DNA of 64,000 bases from positions 1-64,000 of the forward strand of contig JAQTQZ010000020.1 in assembly GCA_028712695.1 (NCBI GenBank), given 5' to 3'. Made by a program: the position numbers and the translations under genes. Below the pieces are notes generated by a model, which made no database searches, was not told where the DNA came from, and saw nothing but the letters and a program-made list of their open reading frames with translations. This stretch comes from Methylovulum sp. (GTDB taxonomy: Bacteria; Pseudomonadota; Gammaproteobacteria; Methylococcales; Methylomonadaceae). The first letter of the stretch is position 1. Every line of letters begins with the position of its first letter. Shown here piece after piece: positions 18,832 through 28,323 of this stretch.

Positions 18832-19098
18832 ATGCCAATTTACGAATATCAATGTCAATCATGTGGTCACGAGCACGAAGCATTACAAAAACTCAATGCC
18901 GAACCGTTGCTTGTTTGCCCGGCCTGTAGCAAACCGGAACTGATGAAAAAAATCTCTGCCGCCGGATTCCGCTTAAAAGGCAGCGGCTGGTATGAAACCG
19001 ACTTTAAAAGCGGCACGAAAAAGAATGTCGCAGGTGAAGCCAGCTGCCCCGCACCGGCCGCAAGCGGCGGTTGCGCAGGCAGCTGTAAAAATTCCTGA
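18832..19098 (+). CDS. FmdB-type zinc ribbon protein (88 aa)
   Basis: MPIYEYQCQSCGHEHEALQK with cysteine pairs at 8/11 and 29/32 defines the FmdB/putative regulatory zinc ribbon family. The C-terminal part is low in complexity and has extra cysteines (SCPAPAASGGCAGSCKNS), as often seen in gammaproteobacterial copies. It lies 63 bases ahead of aspS, the usual neighbour in this class. Function is unknown. Confidence 0.88.
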   Translation: MPIYEYQCQSCGHEHEALQKLNAEPLLVCPACSKPELMKKISAAGFRLKGSGWYETDFKSGTKKNVAGEASCPAPAASGGCAGSCKNS

Positions 19099-19161
19099 CA
19101 TACGTCTTTTTAGCCCCATTTCCCAATCAACTTTTTTAACTTAAGCAGAGAAACACACATC

Positions 19162-20955
19162 ATGCGTACCCACAAGTGCGGAGAATTAAACATACAACAC
19201 ACGGCGCAAACCGTCACCCTCTGCGGTTGGGTGCACAGGCGCAGGGATCACGGTGGCGTGATTTTTATTGACCTTCGGGACCGCGCAGGCCTGGCCCAGA
19301 TAGTGGTTGACCCGGACGCAGAAGAAACTTTCGCCATCGCCGAAAGCGTCCGCAATGAGTATGTCCTAAAGGTCACCGGCTTGGTGCGCGCACGTCCTGC
19401 CGGCACGGTCAACCCCAACATGCACTCTGGGGAAATTGAAGTTTTGGCACGGCACATTGAAATATTGAACGAGTCGGAAACCCCGCCATTTCCGGTCGAA
19501 AGCGATATTGAAGTGAATGAAGAATTGCGCCTGCGCTATCGTTATATAGACCTGCGCCGTACTGCAATGCAAGAAAAAATGAAGGTGCGCCGCGATGTCA
19601 CCCGTGTGTTGCGTAATTTCCTTGATGACAATGAATTCTTTGAAATTGAAACGCCGTACTTGACCAAAGCGACACCCGAAGGCGCCCGCGACTATATTGT
19701 CCCCAGCCGCACCCATGAAAACGCCTTTTTTGCCCTGCCGCAATCACCACAGCTCTATAAACAGATTTTGATGGTCGCAGGCATGGACCGCTATTACCAA
19801 GTGGTGCGCTGCTTCCGTGATGAAGACTTGCGCGCCGACCGCCAACCCGAATTTACCCAGCTGGATATTGAGACCTCATTCATGACCGAGGACGAAATCA
19901 TGAACATCATGGAAGAGATGATCCGCCAGCTGTTCGCCAAAGTCATCAACGTCGAGCTGGACGCTGTATTCCCGCGCATGACATACCGCGAAGCCATCTC
20001 CCGCTTTGGCATAGACCGCCCTGATTTACGGATTCCGCTGGAACTGGTCGATGTTGCCGATGACCTGAAAGACGTCGATTTTAAAGTGTTCTCAGGCCCC
20101 GCCAATGACCCTAAAGGCCGAGTGGTGGCAATGCGCGTCCCTAACGCCGGGAACTTAAGCCGTAAGGACATTGATGAGTTGACCAAATATGTCAGCATCT
20201 ACGGCGCAAAAGGTCTGGCTTATATTAAAGTGAACGATGTTGCTGCCGGTATCGACGGCCTGCAATCACCTATAGTCAAGTTTGCCCCCGCTGAAGCCTG
20301 GGCAAGCATCTTGGCAAAAACTGGCGCAACAACCGGCGACCTGTTGTTCTTCGGTGCGGACAAAGCGGCTATAGTCAATGAAGCAATGGGCGCGTTACGC
20401 ATTAAGCTGGGGCATGACCTCAACCTTATCCAAGGCGACTGGAAGCCCGTCTGGGTTATTGACTTCCCAATGTTTGATTGGGACGAAAAAAGTGGCCGTT
20501 ACAATGCTATCCACCATCCCTTTACCGCGCCTAGTTGCTCGGTGGAAGAGCTGGTTGCCGATCCCGGAGCCGCCTTGTCACGCGCTTATGACCTCGTGCT
20601 AAACGGCACCGAAGTGGGCGGCGGCTCTATCCGTATTAACCGTCCTGCAATGCAGCAGACGGTGTTTGGTATTTTAGGGATTGGTGAAGAAGAAGCGAAA
20701 GAAAAGTTCGGCTTCCTGCTGGACGCGCTTAAATACGGAGCTCCCCCTCATGGCGGCTTGGCATTTGGCCTTGACCGTTTGGTCATGTTGATGACGGGCT
20801 CAAGTTCTATCCGTGATGTGATTGCCTTCCCGAAAACCCAGTCGGCTGCCTGTCCGTTAGTCAATGCTCCAGCAGTTGTCACTGATGAGCAGCTAAAAGA
20901 ATTAGGGATTAAGTTAATTAAGCCGACGGACAAAGAAAAACCGAAGCAAGAATAA
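19162..20955 (+). CDS. aspS: Aspartyl-tRNA synthetase
   Basis: AspRS charges tRNA-Asp with aspartate. The 597-residue protein is the long bacterial type: OB-fold anticodon domain ([20 protein letters not shown]), class II core with motif 2 ([20 protein letters not shown]), a GAD insertion domain, and motif 3 ([20 protein letters not shown]). Whether it also charges tRNA-Asn, as in organisms lacking AsnRS, cannot be decided from the sequence alone. A strong terminator follows. Confidence 0.97.
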   Translation: MRTHKCGELNIQHTAQTVTLCGWVHRRRDHGGVIFIDLRDRAGLAQIVVDPDAEETFAIAESVRNEYVLKVTGLVRARPAGTVNPNMHSGEIEVLARHIEILNESETPPFPVESDIEVNEELRLRYRYIDLRRTAMQEKMKVRRDVTRVLRNFLDDNEFFEIETPYLTKATPEGARDYIVPSRTHENAFFALPQSPQLYKQILMVAGMDRYYQVVRCFRDEDLRADRQPEFTQLDIETSFMTEDEIMNIMEEMIRQLFAKVINVELDAVFPRMTYREAISRFGIDRPDLRIPLELVDVADDLKDVDFKVFSGPANDPKGRVVAMRVPNAGNLSRKDIDELTKYVSIYGAKGLAYIKVNDVAAGIDGLQSPIVKFAPAEAWASILAKTGATTGDLLFFGADKAAIVNEAMGALRIKLGHDLNLIQGDWKPVWVIDFPMFDWDEKSGRYNAIHHPFTAPSCSVEELVADPGAALSRAYDLVLNGTEVGGGSIRINRPAMQQTVFGILGIGEEEAKEKFGFLLDALKYGAPPHGGLAFGLDRLVMLMTGSSSIRDVIAFPKTQSAACPLVNAPAVVTDEQLKELGIKLIKPTDKEKPKQE

Positions 20956-20966
20956 ATCCGTCTAAA

Positions 20967-20998
20967 AATGCGGGCAAAACTATTGCCCGCATTCTTCA
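20967..20998 (+). terminator. Intrinsic terminator after aspS
   Basis: An 11-bp perfect stem AATGCGGGCAA/TTGCCCGCATT with loop AACTA, followed by TTC TTC, lies 11 bases after the aspS stop codon. The T-run is short but the stem is very stable. Confidence 0.8.
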
Positions 20999-21111
20999 GC
21001 CAGCCTCACATTGAGCGGCGACCTTCCAAAAAACAATTATCTGTTGATAAATGATTTTTTTTACCAGCAGTGCTAAAATCCCTACCACTTGTGGCTAAGC
21101 AGATTTAACGG

Positions 21112-21852
21112 ATGTCGACCGACTCTCAAAACACACCTCACACTGCCTCCGTATTGGAATTTAAAAGCAGCACTTTTTCTGTACCTGTTTTGGTTTTGTC
21201 AAATAATGACCTAAAAGCCATCGAACAACAGCTCCAGCAAAAAATCCAATTGGCTCCTGAATTTTTTAAAAATTCACCCATCGTGTTTGATCTACAAGAA
21301 CTCAACAAGCAAGAGGTTGAAATTGATATTACATCGCTTGCCAATGTGATTAGAAAATCCGGATTAGTGCCCATAGGGATACGCGGAGGCAACGAAGAAC
21401 AAATTCAAACGGCATTGGCTCTGCAGATCCCAGTCTATTCAATTCATAATAGCCTGTCATCTGACACGCCAAAACAGAAAAAAAACGTCCCACTGACGGC
21501 ATCCGAACAAAAGATAGAAAACTCCACCACACTAATTACTCAACCGATACGCTCAGGCCAGCGCATTTACGCTGCAGGTGACCTAATTGTTATGGCGCAA
21601 GTGAGCGCAGGTGCTGAAATTATGGCGGAAGGCAATATCCATATATACAACACCTTAAGAGGCCGCGCTTTAGCCGGAGTACAAGGCAATCCCGACGCCC
21701 GTATTTTCTGCTTCGATTTACAGGCCGAACTTATCTCAATTGCCGGCAACTACAAAATCAGTGAAGATATAAATGATTCAACGCGTAACCGACCCGTGCA
21801 AATTTATTTACAAGAACATACGTTATTTATTAAAGATATTCGTGAACACTAA
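21112..21852 (+). CDS. minC: Septum site-determining protein MinC
   Basis: MinC blocks FtsZ ring formation away from midcell, recruited to the membrane by MinD. The 246-residue protein has the N-terminal FtsZ-inhibiting domain (VLEFKSSTFSVPVLVLSNND start) and, after a low-complexity linker at about 120-140, the beta-helix C-domain with RSGQRIYAAGDLIVMAQVSA and GRALAGVQGNPDARIFCFDL. It begins the minCDE operon, 15 bases ahead of minD. Confidence 0.95.
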   Translation: MSTDSQNTPHTASVLEFKSSTFSVPVLVLSNNDLKAIEQQLQQKIQLAPEFFKNSPIVFDLQELNKQEVEIDITSLANVIRKSGLVPIGIRGGNEEQIQTALALQIPVYSIHNSLSSDTPKQKKNVPLTASEQKIENSTTLITQPIRSGQRIYAAGDLIVMAQVSAGAEIMAEGNIHIYNTLRGRALAGVQGNPDARIFCFDLQAELISIAGNYKISEDINDSTRNRPVQIYLQEHTLFIKDIREH

Positions 21853-21867
21853 CTTAGAGGAAAATTT

Positions 21868-22677
21868 GTGGCAAGAATCATCGTTGTAACATCGGGTAAA
21901 GGCGGAGTTGGCAAAACCACCACAAGCGCCGCCATCGCCATGGGACTTGCAAAAAAGGGTCATAAGACAGCCGTTATTGATTTTGACGTAGGCTTGCGTA
22001 ACCTCGATTTAATTATGGGTTGTGAGCGGCGCGTAGTGTATGATTTTGTCAATGTCATCAATGGCGAAGCGACTCTTAACCAAGCGCTTATAAAGGATAA
22101 ACATTGCGATAAATTGTTTATTCTACCCGCGTCGCAAACACGCGACAAAGACGCGCTAACCCAGGAAGGCGTAGGCAAAGTCCTAGACGATTTGTCTAAA
22201 GACTTTAAATATATTGTCTGCGATTCACCGGCCGGCATAGAAAAAGGCGCTCATTTGGCCATGTATTTTGCTGATGACGCCTTTGTGGTAACGAATCCAG
22301 AAGTCTCATCGGTACGCGATTCTGACCGTATGTTAGGATTGTTATCCAGCAAATCACGTCGGGCGGAACAAAACGAAGAGCCCATAAAAGAATATCTCCT
22401 ACTGTCGCGGTATGCGCCTGACCGCGTAAAGCTCGGCGACATGCTCAGCGTAGATGATGTACAAGATATTTTGTCGCTGCATTTACTAGGCGTTATTCCA
22501 GAATCAAAATCAGTATTAACTGCATCAAACTCGGGCGTCCCTGTCATTCTCGATGAAAAAAGCGATGCAGGCCAAGCGTATGCTGACATTGTCTCACGCT
22601 ATTTAGGGGAAGAAAGGCCACACCGATTTATTGATGAAAAGAAAGGACTCTTTGGGAAATTATTCGGGGGTAAATGA
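21868..22677 (+). CDS. minD: Septum site-determining ATPase MinD
   Basis: MinD is the membrane-attached ATPase that oscillates from pole to pole and carries MinC. The 269-residue protein has the deviant Walker A KGGVGKTTTS at 11-20, DFDVGLRNLDLIMG and DSPAGIEKGA, and a C-terminal amphipathic helix (KKGLFGKLFGGK) for membrane binding. It starts with GTG at 21868 behind AGAGGAAAA. Its TGA overlaps the minE ATG. Confidence 0.97.
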   Translation: MARIIVVTSGKGGVGKTTTSAAIAMGLAKKGHKTAVIDFDVGLRNLDLIMGCERRVVYDFVNVINGEATLNQALIKDKHCDKLFILPASQTRDKDALTQEGVGKVLDDLSKDFKYIVCDSPAGIEKGAHLAMYFADDAFVVTNPEVSSVRDSDRMLGLLSSKSRRAEQNEEPIKEYLLLSRYAPDRVKLGDMLSVDDVQDILSLHLLGVIPESKSVLTASNSGVPVILDEKSDAGQAYADIVSRYLGEERPHRFIDEKKGLFGKLFGGK

Positions 22678-22943
22678 TGAGCTTACTGGATTATTTTAAG
22701 ATTACCAAAACAAGCTCAGCATCGCTTGCCAAGGAACGTCTGCAAATTCTTGTTGCCCATGAACGTTCTTCCCGAAGCCAACCCTCTTATCTTCCGCAAT
22801 TGCAACAGGAACTGCTTGACGTAATCCGTAAATATGTCAATGTAGGCCAAGATGCGATATCCGTCAATTTTGAGCAGGATGAAAATCAGGAAACGCTGGA
22901 ATTAAACATTGTGTTGCCTGATTATCACGCCAAAAACAGTTAA
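22677..22943 (+). CDS. minE: Cell division topological specificity factor MinE
   Basis: MinE stimulates the MinD ATPase and sets the oscillation. The 88-residue protein starts MSLLDYFKI and has AKERLQILVAHERS, the conserved MinD-contact helix, followed by the dimer domain. Two ATG codons stand in tandem at 22674 and 22677; the second gives the usual MSLLDYF start and forms an ATGA overlap with minD behind a G-rich ribosome site. Confidence 0.95.
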   Translation: MSLLDYFKITKTSSASLAKERLQILVAHERSSRSQPSYLPQLQQELLDVIRKYVNVGQDAISVNFEQDENQETLELNIVLPDYHAKNS

Positions 22944-22991
22944 TCTCTTCAATTAATCCAATTCTTCAATTAACTTAAAAGGTGATTTAAA

Positions 22992-23189
22992 ATGCTTAGT
23001 GTAATCGGTGATGCAGCAGGTAAAGTCTGGGAATATCTGGATAAAAATGGCCCTTCCAGTGTGAGCAAAGTGGCCACTGAAACAGGTCTTAACAAGACAG
23101 ATATTCAACGCGCAATAGGCTGGCTAGCCAAAGAAGACAAATTGTCAGTTGAGATGAAAGGCCGTACAGAAACCTTATCGTTGAAATAA
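22992..23189 (+). CDS. Winged-helix protein, DUF2582 type (65 aa)
   Basis: The protein MLSVIGDAAGKVWEYLDKNG and KVATETGLNKTDIQRAIGWL is a compact winged helix of the DUF2582 family. Members are small stand-alone proteins near cell-envelope or division genes; whether they bind DNA is not established. It follows minE by 48 bases with AAAAGGTG as ribosome site and likely belongs to the min operon or to a short leaderless unit. A strong terminator follows. Confidence 0.82.
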   Translation: MLSVIGDAAGKVWEYLDKNGPSSVSKVATETGLNKTDIQRAIGWLAKEDKLSVEMKGRTETLSLK

Positions 23190-23217
23190 TCCAATAACAA
23201 CCGTATAAAACTTAAGG

Positions 23218-23260
23218 CCCAAGACCAGCAACTAAACAAGCTGCGGTCTTGGGTTTTTTT
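23218..23260. terminator. Terminator between the winged-helix gene and rapZ
   Basis: CCCAAGACC at 23218-23226 pairs with GGTCTTGGG at 23245-23253, followed by seven T residues on the plus strand. It serves the plus-strand min unit and overlaps the last codons of the convergent rapZ. Confidence 0.88.
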
Positions 23261-24116
23261 AATGCAATTCCCGATGCCGAACGATTACATTAGAATAGTC
23301 GGATTTGAATTGGTTAACTAACGCATCAACCAGATAAACAGAACGGTGTTGCCCGCCCGTACAACCTAATGCGACCGTTAAATAACTGCGCCCTTCCCCC
23401 TCAAACCGGGGAATCCAGCGTTGCAAAAAACCCGCAATATCGTGAAAAAACTCAGACACTAAGTCCTGTTGTTTCAAAAAATCCATAACCGGCTGGTCTT
23501 TTCCGCTTAATCCCCGCAACTCAGGAAGCCAATAAGGATTAGGCAAACTACGCGCATCGAAGATAAAATCAGCATCTAAAGGTACGCCATGCTTAAATCC
23601 AAATGATTGGAACTGTAATGAAATTTGCTTGGAATTGCGCTCGCCTATTTGTTCTCTGATAAGTTCGCGCAATTGATGATAATGCGTCCTACTGGTATCG
23701 ATAATAACGCTAGCATGTCGGGCAATCGGCGTTAACATTTCCCTTTCAATTTTTAATGCTTCCTTTAACGGAAGATTCAAATCCGTCAAGGGATGGCGGC
23801 GGCGGGTTTCGCTATAACGTTTTAATAGCGTCGCCTCCTCGGCTTGCATGAAAATCACGTCACATGCTATGCCTTTATCTCTGATAAGAGTGATGCTTTC
23901 AGAAAAATTCACCAAGCTTCCACTCTGGTTCCTGGCATCAATACTAATTGCTGTTTTTGCATAGAGTTTTTTATCTACCAGCATGACATGGTTAATGACA
24001 TCTTCCAATAAAGTAACAGGCAGATTATCAATGCAATAATATCCACAATCCTCCAACGTTTCGAGGGCAATGCTTTTACCTGATCCAGAAAGACCGCTAA
24101 CAATCAATAGTTTCAT
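23259..24116 (-). CDS. rapZ: RNase adapter protein RapZ
   Basis: RapZ binds the small RNA GlmZ and directs its cleavage by RNase E, adjusting glucosamine-6-phosphate synthesis; homologues also bind nucleotides. The 285-residue protein has the Walker A VSGLSGSGKSIALETLED at 6-23 and the C-terminal domain with SFGFKHGVPLDADFIFDARS, NPYWLPELRGLSG and GCTGGQHRSVYLVD. ATG at 24116 is preferred over a TTG seven codons upstream because the family starts MKLLIVSG. The region normally holding ptsN upstream is empty. Confidence 0.94.
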   Translation of the reverse strand: MKLLIVSGLSGSGKSIALETLEDCGYYCIDNLPVTLLEDVINHVMLVDKKLYAKTAISIDARNQSGSLVNFSESITLIRDKGIACDVIFMQAEEATLLKRYSETRRRHPLTDLNLPLKEALKIEREMLTPIARHASVIIDTSRTHYHQLRELIREQIGERNSKQISLQFQSFGFKHGVPLDADFIFDARSLPNPYWLPELRGLSGKDQPVMDFLKQQDLVSEFFHDIAGFLQRWIPRFEGEGRSYLTVALGCTGGQHRSVYLVDALVNQFKSDYSNVIVRHRELH

Positions 24117-24176
24117 AATTTTTAGAGACAAGACCAAATCTATTTAGCCTTGCCCCTCGCGCCTTTTACCTTATGG

Positions 24177-24467
24177 TTATCGGTGACTTCCGGTTTTTTC
24201 TTTATGCTTGATAATCTGACGATCCAGTTTGTCGACCATATTATCAATAGCGACATACATATCGTCCTGGTGATCTTCGGCAAATAATTTAGCCCCGCTC
24301 AGCTGCAGCGTCGCCTCCGCTTTTTGGACTAATTTCTCTACCGCCAATATCACATGCACATCAGTAACATTATCAAAATGACGCGCCAATTTTGCAAATT
24401 TTGCGTCAACATGTGTTTTTAAAGCATCGGTTACTTCAAGATGATGGCCTGTTACTACTACTTGCAT
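24177..24467 (-). CDS. hpf: Ribosome hibernation promoting factor (short HPF)
   Basis: The 96-residue protein MQVVVTGHHLEVTDALKTHV with KLARHFDNVTDVHVIL and DMYVAIDNMVDKLDRQIIKH is the short HPF/YfiA type. It binds at the decoding centre and helps form inactive 100S ribosomes in stationary phase. It directly follows rpoN, as in most gammaproteobacteria. Confidence 0.94.
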   Translation of the reverse strand: MQVVVTGHHLEVTDALKTHVDAKFAKLARHFDNVTDVHVILAVEKLVQKAEATLQLSGAKLFAEDHQDDMYVAIDNMVDKLDRQIIKHKEKTGSHR

Positions 24468-24512
24468 GGTAAAACTCCTTTAGGGTTACTGAATCATTTT
24501 AAGGGATGAACG

Positions 24513-25958
24513 CTATAAAATGCGCTTTCTTTGGCTGGATGATGCAATCATCATCGCCTCACGGTATTTGGCAATTGTCCGCCTCGCAACATGGATTCCC
24601 TTTTCTTTTAAAAAATCCGCTATTTTGTTATCGCTGAGTGGTTTTTCTGGATTTTCGTTATGGACGAGCTCTTTAATAATCGCCCTGATAGCTGTCGATG
24701 AGCATTCCCCGCCACCCTCCGTCCCAACATGGCTGGAAAAAAAATACTTAAATTCCACAATACCGTTCGGTGTGTGCATGAATTTTTGCGTAGTGACTCT
24801 GGAAATAGTCGACTCGTGTAGCTCTAGTTCCTCGGCAATATCACGCAACACCATTGGTTTCATGGCAATAGAGCCATTTTCAAGAAATCCGGTCTGTTTT
24901 TCTACGATAGACCGCGCCACACGAAGCAGCGTGTCATTACGGCTGTGCAGGCTTTTAATAAACCATCTCGCTTCCTGCAAATGATCTTTCATACAGGTAT
25001 TATCCTTGCTGTTATCGGCCCTTTTAATCATGGCTGAATAAAACGGATTTATCCGTAATTTAGGCGCAATATCAGGATTAAGTGTGACTTGCCACTTACC
25101 GTTTTGTTTGACGACGTAAACATCGGGGATAATATATTCGGAATTCTGAGTCTGAATAAGCGACCCGGGCTTAGGCTCTAGCGTTCTGATTAAGGCAACC
25201 ACAGCATCAAGTTGCCGCTCAGTCAACTTCAATAACCGCATCAATTTGGACTGCTCTTGTGTTGCCAACAACTCAAGATATTGGGTTACAACAGCTAATG
25301 CCTGAACCCTATAAGGCGTCGTTTCCGGCAATTGCTCTAACTGTAGCCGCAAACAATCACCTAAATCAATGGCTGCGACACCGACAGGGTCAAAATGTTG
25401 GATACAGTGCAACACCGCGTTAACCTCATCAAAATCAAGGTCATCAAATTGGTTTTGTAGCGATTGAAAAATATCGTCGGGGCTACTAATCAGATAACCT
25501 TCTTCATTGATAGAGTCAATGATAGTAACCGCTATGGCATGATCACGCTCTGATAATCGGGTCAATTCCAACTGCCACAACAGATGCTCCGCTAATGTTG
25601 GTGCCGCACTGCGCTGTGTTTCAAATTCAATCGTTTCGCCAGTAGCAGAACCCGACTCCATGACTGCTTCATAAATATCGTCCCATGAAGAATCGACTGG
25701 TAGTTCATCAGGAATATCTGTCTGCGAGCCTTCGCTTGTTTGCAAATCGGCATGCTCGCTCTTTCTATCAGCACTGCTATCAGTGCCCGGCGTAAGGCTT
25801 TCTTCCTCTATCTGTTCCAGCATCATATTAGACTCAAGCGCCTGCTGGATTTCCTGTTGCAAATCTAATGTCGACATCTGCAATAATTTGATCGCCTGCT
25901 GCAATTGCGGCGTCATACTGAGTTGCAAACCTTGTCGAAGGTGTAAGGATTGTTTCAT
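24513..25958 (-). CDS. rpoN: RNA polymerase sigma-54 factor RpoN
   Basis: The 481-residue protein has the glutamine-rich activator-interacting region (MKQSLHLRQGLQLSMTPQLQ), an acidic linker (about 55-110), the core-binding domain and the DNA-binding domain ending with the RpoN box ARRTIAKYRE at about 458-467. It directs RNA polymerase to -24/-12 promoters with help from enhancer-binding ATPases. Two such promoters are proposed in this window before the PEP-CTERM genes. It follows lptB by 27 bases in the lpt-rpoN-hpf-rapZ cluster. Confidence 0.97.
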   Translation of the reverse strand: MKQSLHLRQGLQLSMTPQLQQAIKLLQMSTLDLQQEIQQALESNMMLEQIEEESLTPGTDSSADRKSEHADLQTSEGSQTDIPDELPVDSSWDDIYEAVMESGSATGETIEFETQRSAAPTLAEHLLWQLELTRLSERDHAIAVTIIDSINEEGYLISSPDDIFQSLQNQFDDLDFDEVNAVLHCIQHFDPVGVAAIDLGDCLRLQLEQLPETTPYRVQALAVVTQYLELLATQEQSKLMRLLKLTERQLDAVVALIRTLEPKPGSLIQTQNSEYIIPDVYVVKQNGKWQVTLNPDIAPKLRINPFYSAMIKRADNSKDNTCMKDHLQEARWFIKSLHSRNDTLLRVARSIVEKQTGFLENGSIAMKPMVLRDIAEELELHESTISRVTTQKFMHTPNGIVEFKYFFSSHVGTEGGGECSSTAIRAIIKELVHNENPEKPLSDNKIADFLKEKGIHVARRTIAKYREAMMIASSSQRKRIL

Positions 25959-25985
25959 TTTGCGATATTTTATATGGCTGCTTTG

Positions 25986-26711
25986 TTAAAGACTAAAGTT
26001 ATCACCTAAGTATACCTTGCGGACCTCTGCATTGGACACAATGGCTGCAGGAGCTCCTTCGGCAATGACCCGGCCATCGTTAAGTATATAAGCCCTATCA
26101 CAAATACCTAGGGTTTCCCTCACGTTATGTTCGGTAATCAAGACCCCAATACCACGATCCTTCAAATGCATTATAATTTTTTTAATGTCTTCCACCGCAA
26201 GAGGATCAACACCGGCAAAAGGCTCATCCAGTAAAATGAATTTAGGTTCCGTCGCTAAAGCCCTGGCAATTTCGACACGCCGCCGCTCACCACCTGACAA
26301 ACTCAGCGCCTGTTGGTCACGCAAATGCAATATATGAAATTCCTGTAACAAGTCTTCAATCATCAATTCCATCTGGCCTTGTGTCAGATCACCGCGAATT
26401 TGCATGACAGCCCGTAAGTTATCCGCCACGGATAATTTACGGAACACTGACGGCTCCTGAGGCAAATAACCAATACCTTGCTGGGCTCTCAGGTGCATAG
26501 GATGATGCGTCAATTGCTGGCTATCAAGCATAATTTCACCGCCATCAACCTTGATTAAACCCACCATCATATAAAAACTGGTCGTTTTACCGGCACCATT
26601 AGGCCCTAATAAGCCAACGACCTCACCCGTATTAACGGACAGTGAAACACTGTCCACGACATTACGTTTATTGTAAGTCTTGACCAGCTGTTTTGCTGCT
26701 AATGTTGCCAT
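25986..26711 (-). CDS. lptB: LPS export ABC transporter ATP-binding protein LptB
   Basis: LptB powers extraction of LPS from the inner membrane with LptFG and the Lpt bridge. The 241-residue protein has Walker [15 protein letters not shown], the signature [14 protein letters not shown] and Walker [14 protein letters not shown], and the LptB-typical C-terminus [12 protein letters not shown]. It follows lptA by one base. Confidence 0.97.
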   Translation of the reverse strand: MATLAAKQLVKTYNKRNVVDSVSLSVNTGEVVGLLGPNGAGKTTSFYMMVGLIKVDGGEIMLDSQQLTHHPMHLRAQQGIGYLPQEPSVFRKLSVADNLRAVMQIRGDLTQGQMELMIEDLLQEFHILHLRDQQALSLSGGERRRVEIARALATEPKFILLDEPFAGVDPLAVEDIKKIIMHLKDRGIGVLITEHNVRETLGICDRAYILNDGRVIAEGAPAAIVSNAEVRKVYLGDNFSL

Positions 26712-26712
26712 A

Positions 26713-27228
26713 TTATTTTGCCGTATTAGGCTTCAGTATGACATGCACCCGTTTTGAATCAGATGCCTTTTCGCCAGCCTTAACCATAGAGTTTCTAATA
26801 TCATACTGGATAAACTTACTGGCATAGGTGGCATTGCCTTGCCTGACAACCGCCTGATCCATCAAAACCAAAAGGTTCTGTTTGGGGTAATACTCGCCGG
26901 TTAATGCTTCGCCGACAATATCTTCGCTACCTTTGCTGGGCGTTTGTTTAAACCTTGCCGGTTTTCCGGTAAACACCAATTTTTCAGCCTCGCCATCTTT
27001 CAGATAAACCACCAACTTATCAGAAGTAACCCTAATGCTACCCTGCACCGAGATAACATTTCCTGCATACGTGCTAGTGGTGCTTGCATCGTCATATGTC
27101 GCGGTATTTGAATCAATGGTTATCGGTTGCTGCGCATCACTTTCTAGCGCCAGGGCCGCCGCCGCGCAAAACGCACCCAGAAGCAACACTAAGCAGCGAA
27201 AAAATGCCCGTTTATTATTTTTTTTCAT
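26713..27228 (-). CDS. lptA: LPS transport periplasmic protein LptA
   Basis: LptA forms the periplasmic bridge that carries LPS to the outer membrane. From the ATG at 27228 the protein is 171 aa with a signal peptide ([20 protein letters not shown], cut near ALA) and an OstA-type beta-jellyroll domain ([20 protein letters not shown]). A more upstream start would lie deeper inside lptC; AAGGGAAC just upstream of 27228 supports the shorter form, overlapping lptC by 14 bases. Confidence 0.92.
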   Translation of the reverse strand: MKKNNKRAFFRCLVLLLGAFCAAAALALESDAQQPITIDSNTATYDDASTTSTYAGNVISVQGSIRVTSDKLVVYLKDGEAEKLVFTGKPARFKQTPSKGSEDIVGEALTGEYYPKQNLLVLMDQAVVRQGNATYASKFIQYDIRNSMVKAGEKASDSKRVHVILKPNTAK

Positions 27229-27784
27229 AGTTCCCTTGCACATTGGCAAGCAATTCAAGGTGTATAGGTGCCACAAAGACCAGCCTCATTCCTGTCCCTG
27301 TAGTCACGTTCGGCGGACTAATCAACTCGACCCTCTCGCTAGTTTCCGCATAGCTAGTTTCCGGCTTTACTTTTAAATTGGCGGTATTAATTTTTAATGG
27401 CCTGGTAGCATGCCCTTTGGCACGTTCAATAACAACTTTGCCGTTTAATGACAGCATCTTGCCATCAGCGGACAACTCTCCGGTTTCTGATTGAACAACC
27501 CACGGCGACGTTTTTTCATTATAAAAAAACACCATAGGCCTTACAGTATGGGTTGTGCCATCATCGCTGTAGTGCGTCATTTTATCAGCAAGCAGTTTAT
27601 TTTTTTGCCTGCCTTCTGCATCCATTTCCAGCTTTGTATAGCCAATACTGAAATAATCAGGGCTGTGTGCTGATGATGGGCCATGACCGATAACATCATA
27701 ATCCATCTCTTTTACCAACCACGCACTAGCTAAGGCAATAGCAACCAAAACCACATAGCTATATTTTCTGGCCGGACTCATCAT
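27215..27784 (-). CDS. lptC: LPS export system protein LptC
   Basis: LptC anchors the LptA bridge to LptB2FG in the inner membrane. The 189-residue protein has one N-terminal membrane helix (YVVLVAIALASAWLV, about 10-24) and a periplasmic OstA-like domain with PDYFSIGYTKLEMDAEGRQK and GELSADGKMLSLNGKVVIER. Sequence conservation in this family is low; the call rests on fold pattern plus position between kdsC and lptA. Confidence 0.92.
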   Translation of the reverse strand: MMSPARKYSYVVLVAIALASAWLVKEMDYDVIGHGPSSAHSPDYFSIGYTKLEMDAEGRQKNKLLADKMTHYSDDGTTHTVRPMVFFYNEKTSPWVVQSETGELSADGKMLSLNGKVVIERAKGHATRPLKINTANLKVKPETSYAETSERVELISPPNVTTGTGMRLVFVAPIHLELLANVQGNYEKK

Positions 27785-28323
27785 CGCAAATAAGCATTTA
27801 CAATGTCGTCGAAATGATCCTGCGCCTGCATAATAAGGTCACAAACCTCACGCACCGCACCTTGCCCACCACATCGCGACGTGCACCAATCCGCATAGTG
27901 CTTGACAATAGGATTAGCATCATTGACCGCAATGCTCAGCCCCACCCTGCGCATGATTGGCAAATCCAGCAGATCATCGCCAACATACGCCACCTGCTCT
28001 GCCAACAGCCCCATTTTGTCCATAATTTCAGCAAACATAATCCGCTTATCTTCATGCCCCTGATACACATGCTCAATACCAAGGTTCTTCATGCGCAATT
28101 CAACAACGGGGGATTTTCGGCCTGAAATAACCGCTATTTCAACACCCGTCTGGCGCAATAGTTTTATGCCATGCCCGTCTTGGGCGTGAAACGCTTTATA
28201 TTCATTGCCCTGATTGTCAAAAAAAAGTTTGCCGTCAGTCAAAACACCATCCACATCAAGTATCAGCAACTTAAGCTTCTTAGCTTTTTCTACAATAAGC
28301 GGCGTTATCTCTGAAATGACCAT
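27781..28323 (-). CDS. kdsC: 3-deoxy-D-manno-octulosonate 8-phosphate phosphatase
   Basis: KdsC is the HAD-family phosphatase that makes Kdo from Kdo-8-P. The 180-residue protein from the ATG at 28323 starts MVISEITPLIVEKAKKLKLL and has the catalytic LILDVDGVLTDG and YVGDDLLDLPIMRRVGL. The start overlaps the kdsD stop by one base (TAATG), which decides against the longer in-frame extension to 28377. It overlaps lptC by four bases. Confidence 0.95.
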   Translation of the reverse strand: MVISEITPLIVEKAKKLKLLILDVDGVLTDGKLFFDNQGNEYKAFHAQDGHGIKLLRQTGVEIAVISGRKSPVVELRMKNLGIEHVYQGHEDKRIMFAEIMDKMGLLAEQVAYVGDDLLDLPIMRRVGLSIAVNDANPIVKHYADWCTSRCGGQGAVREVCDLIMQAQDHFDDIVNAYLR

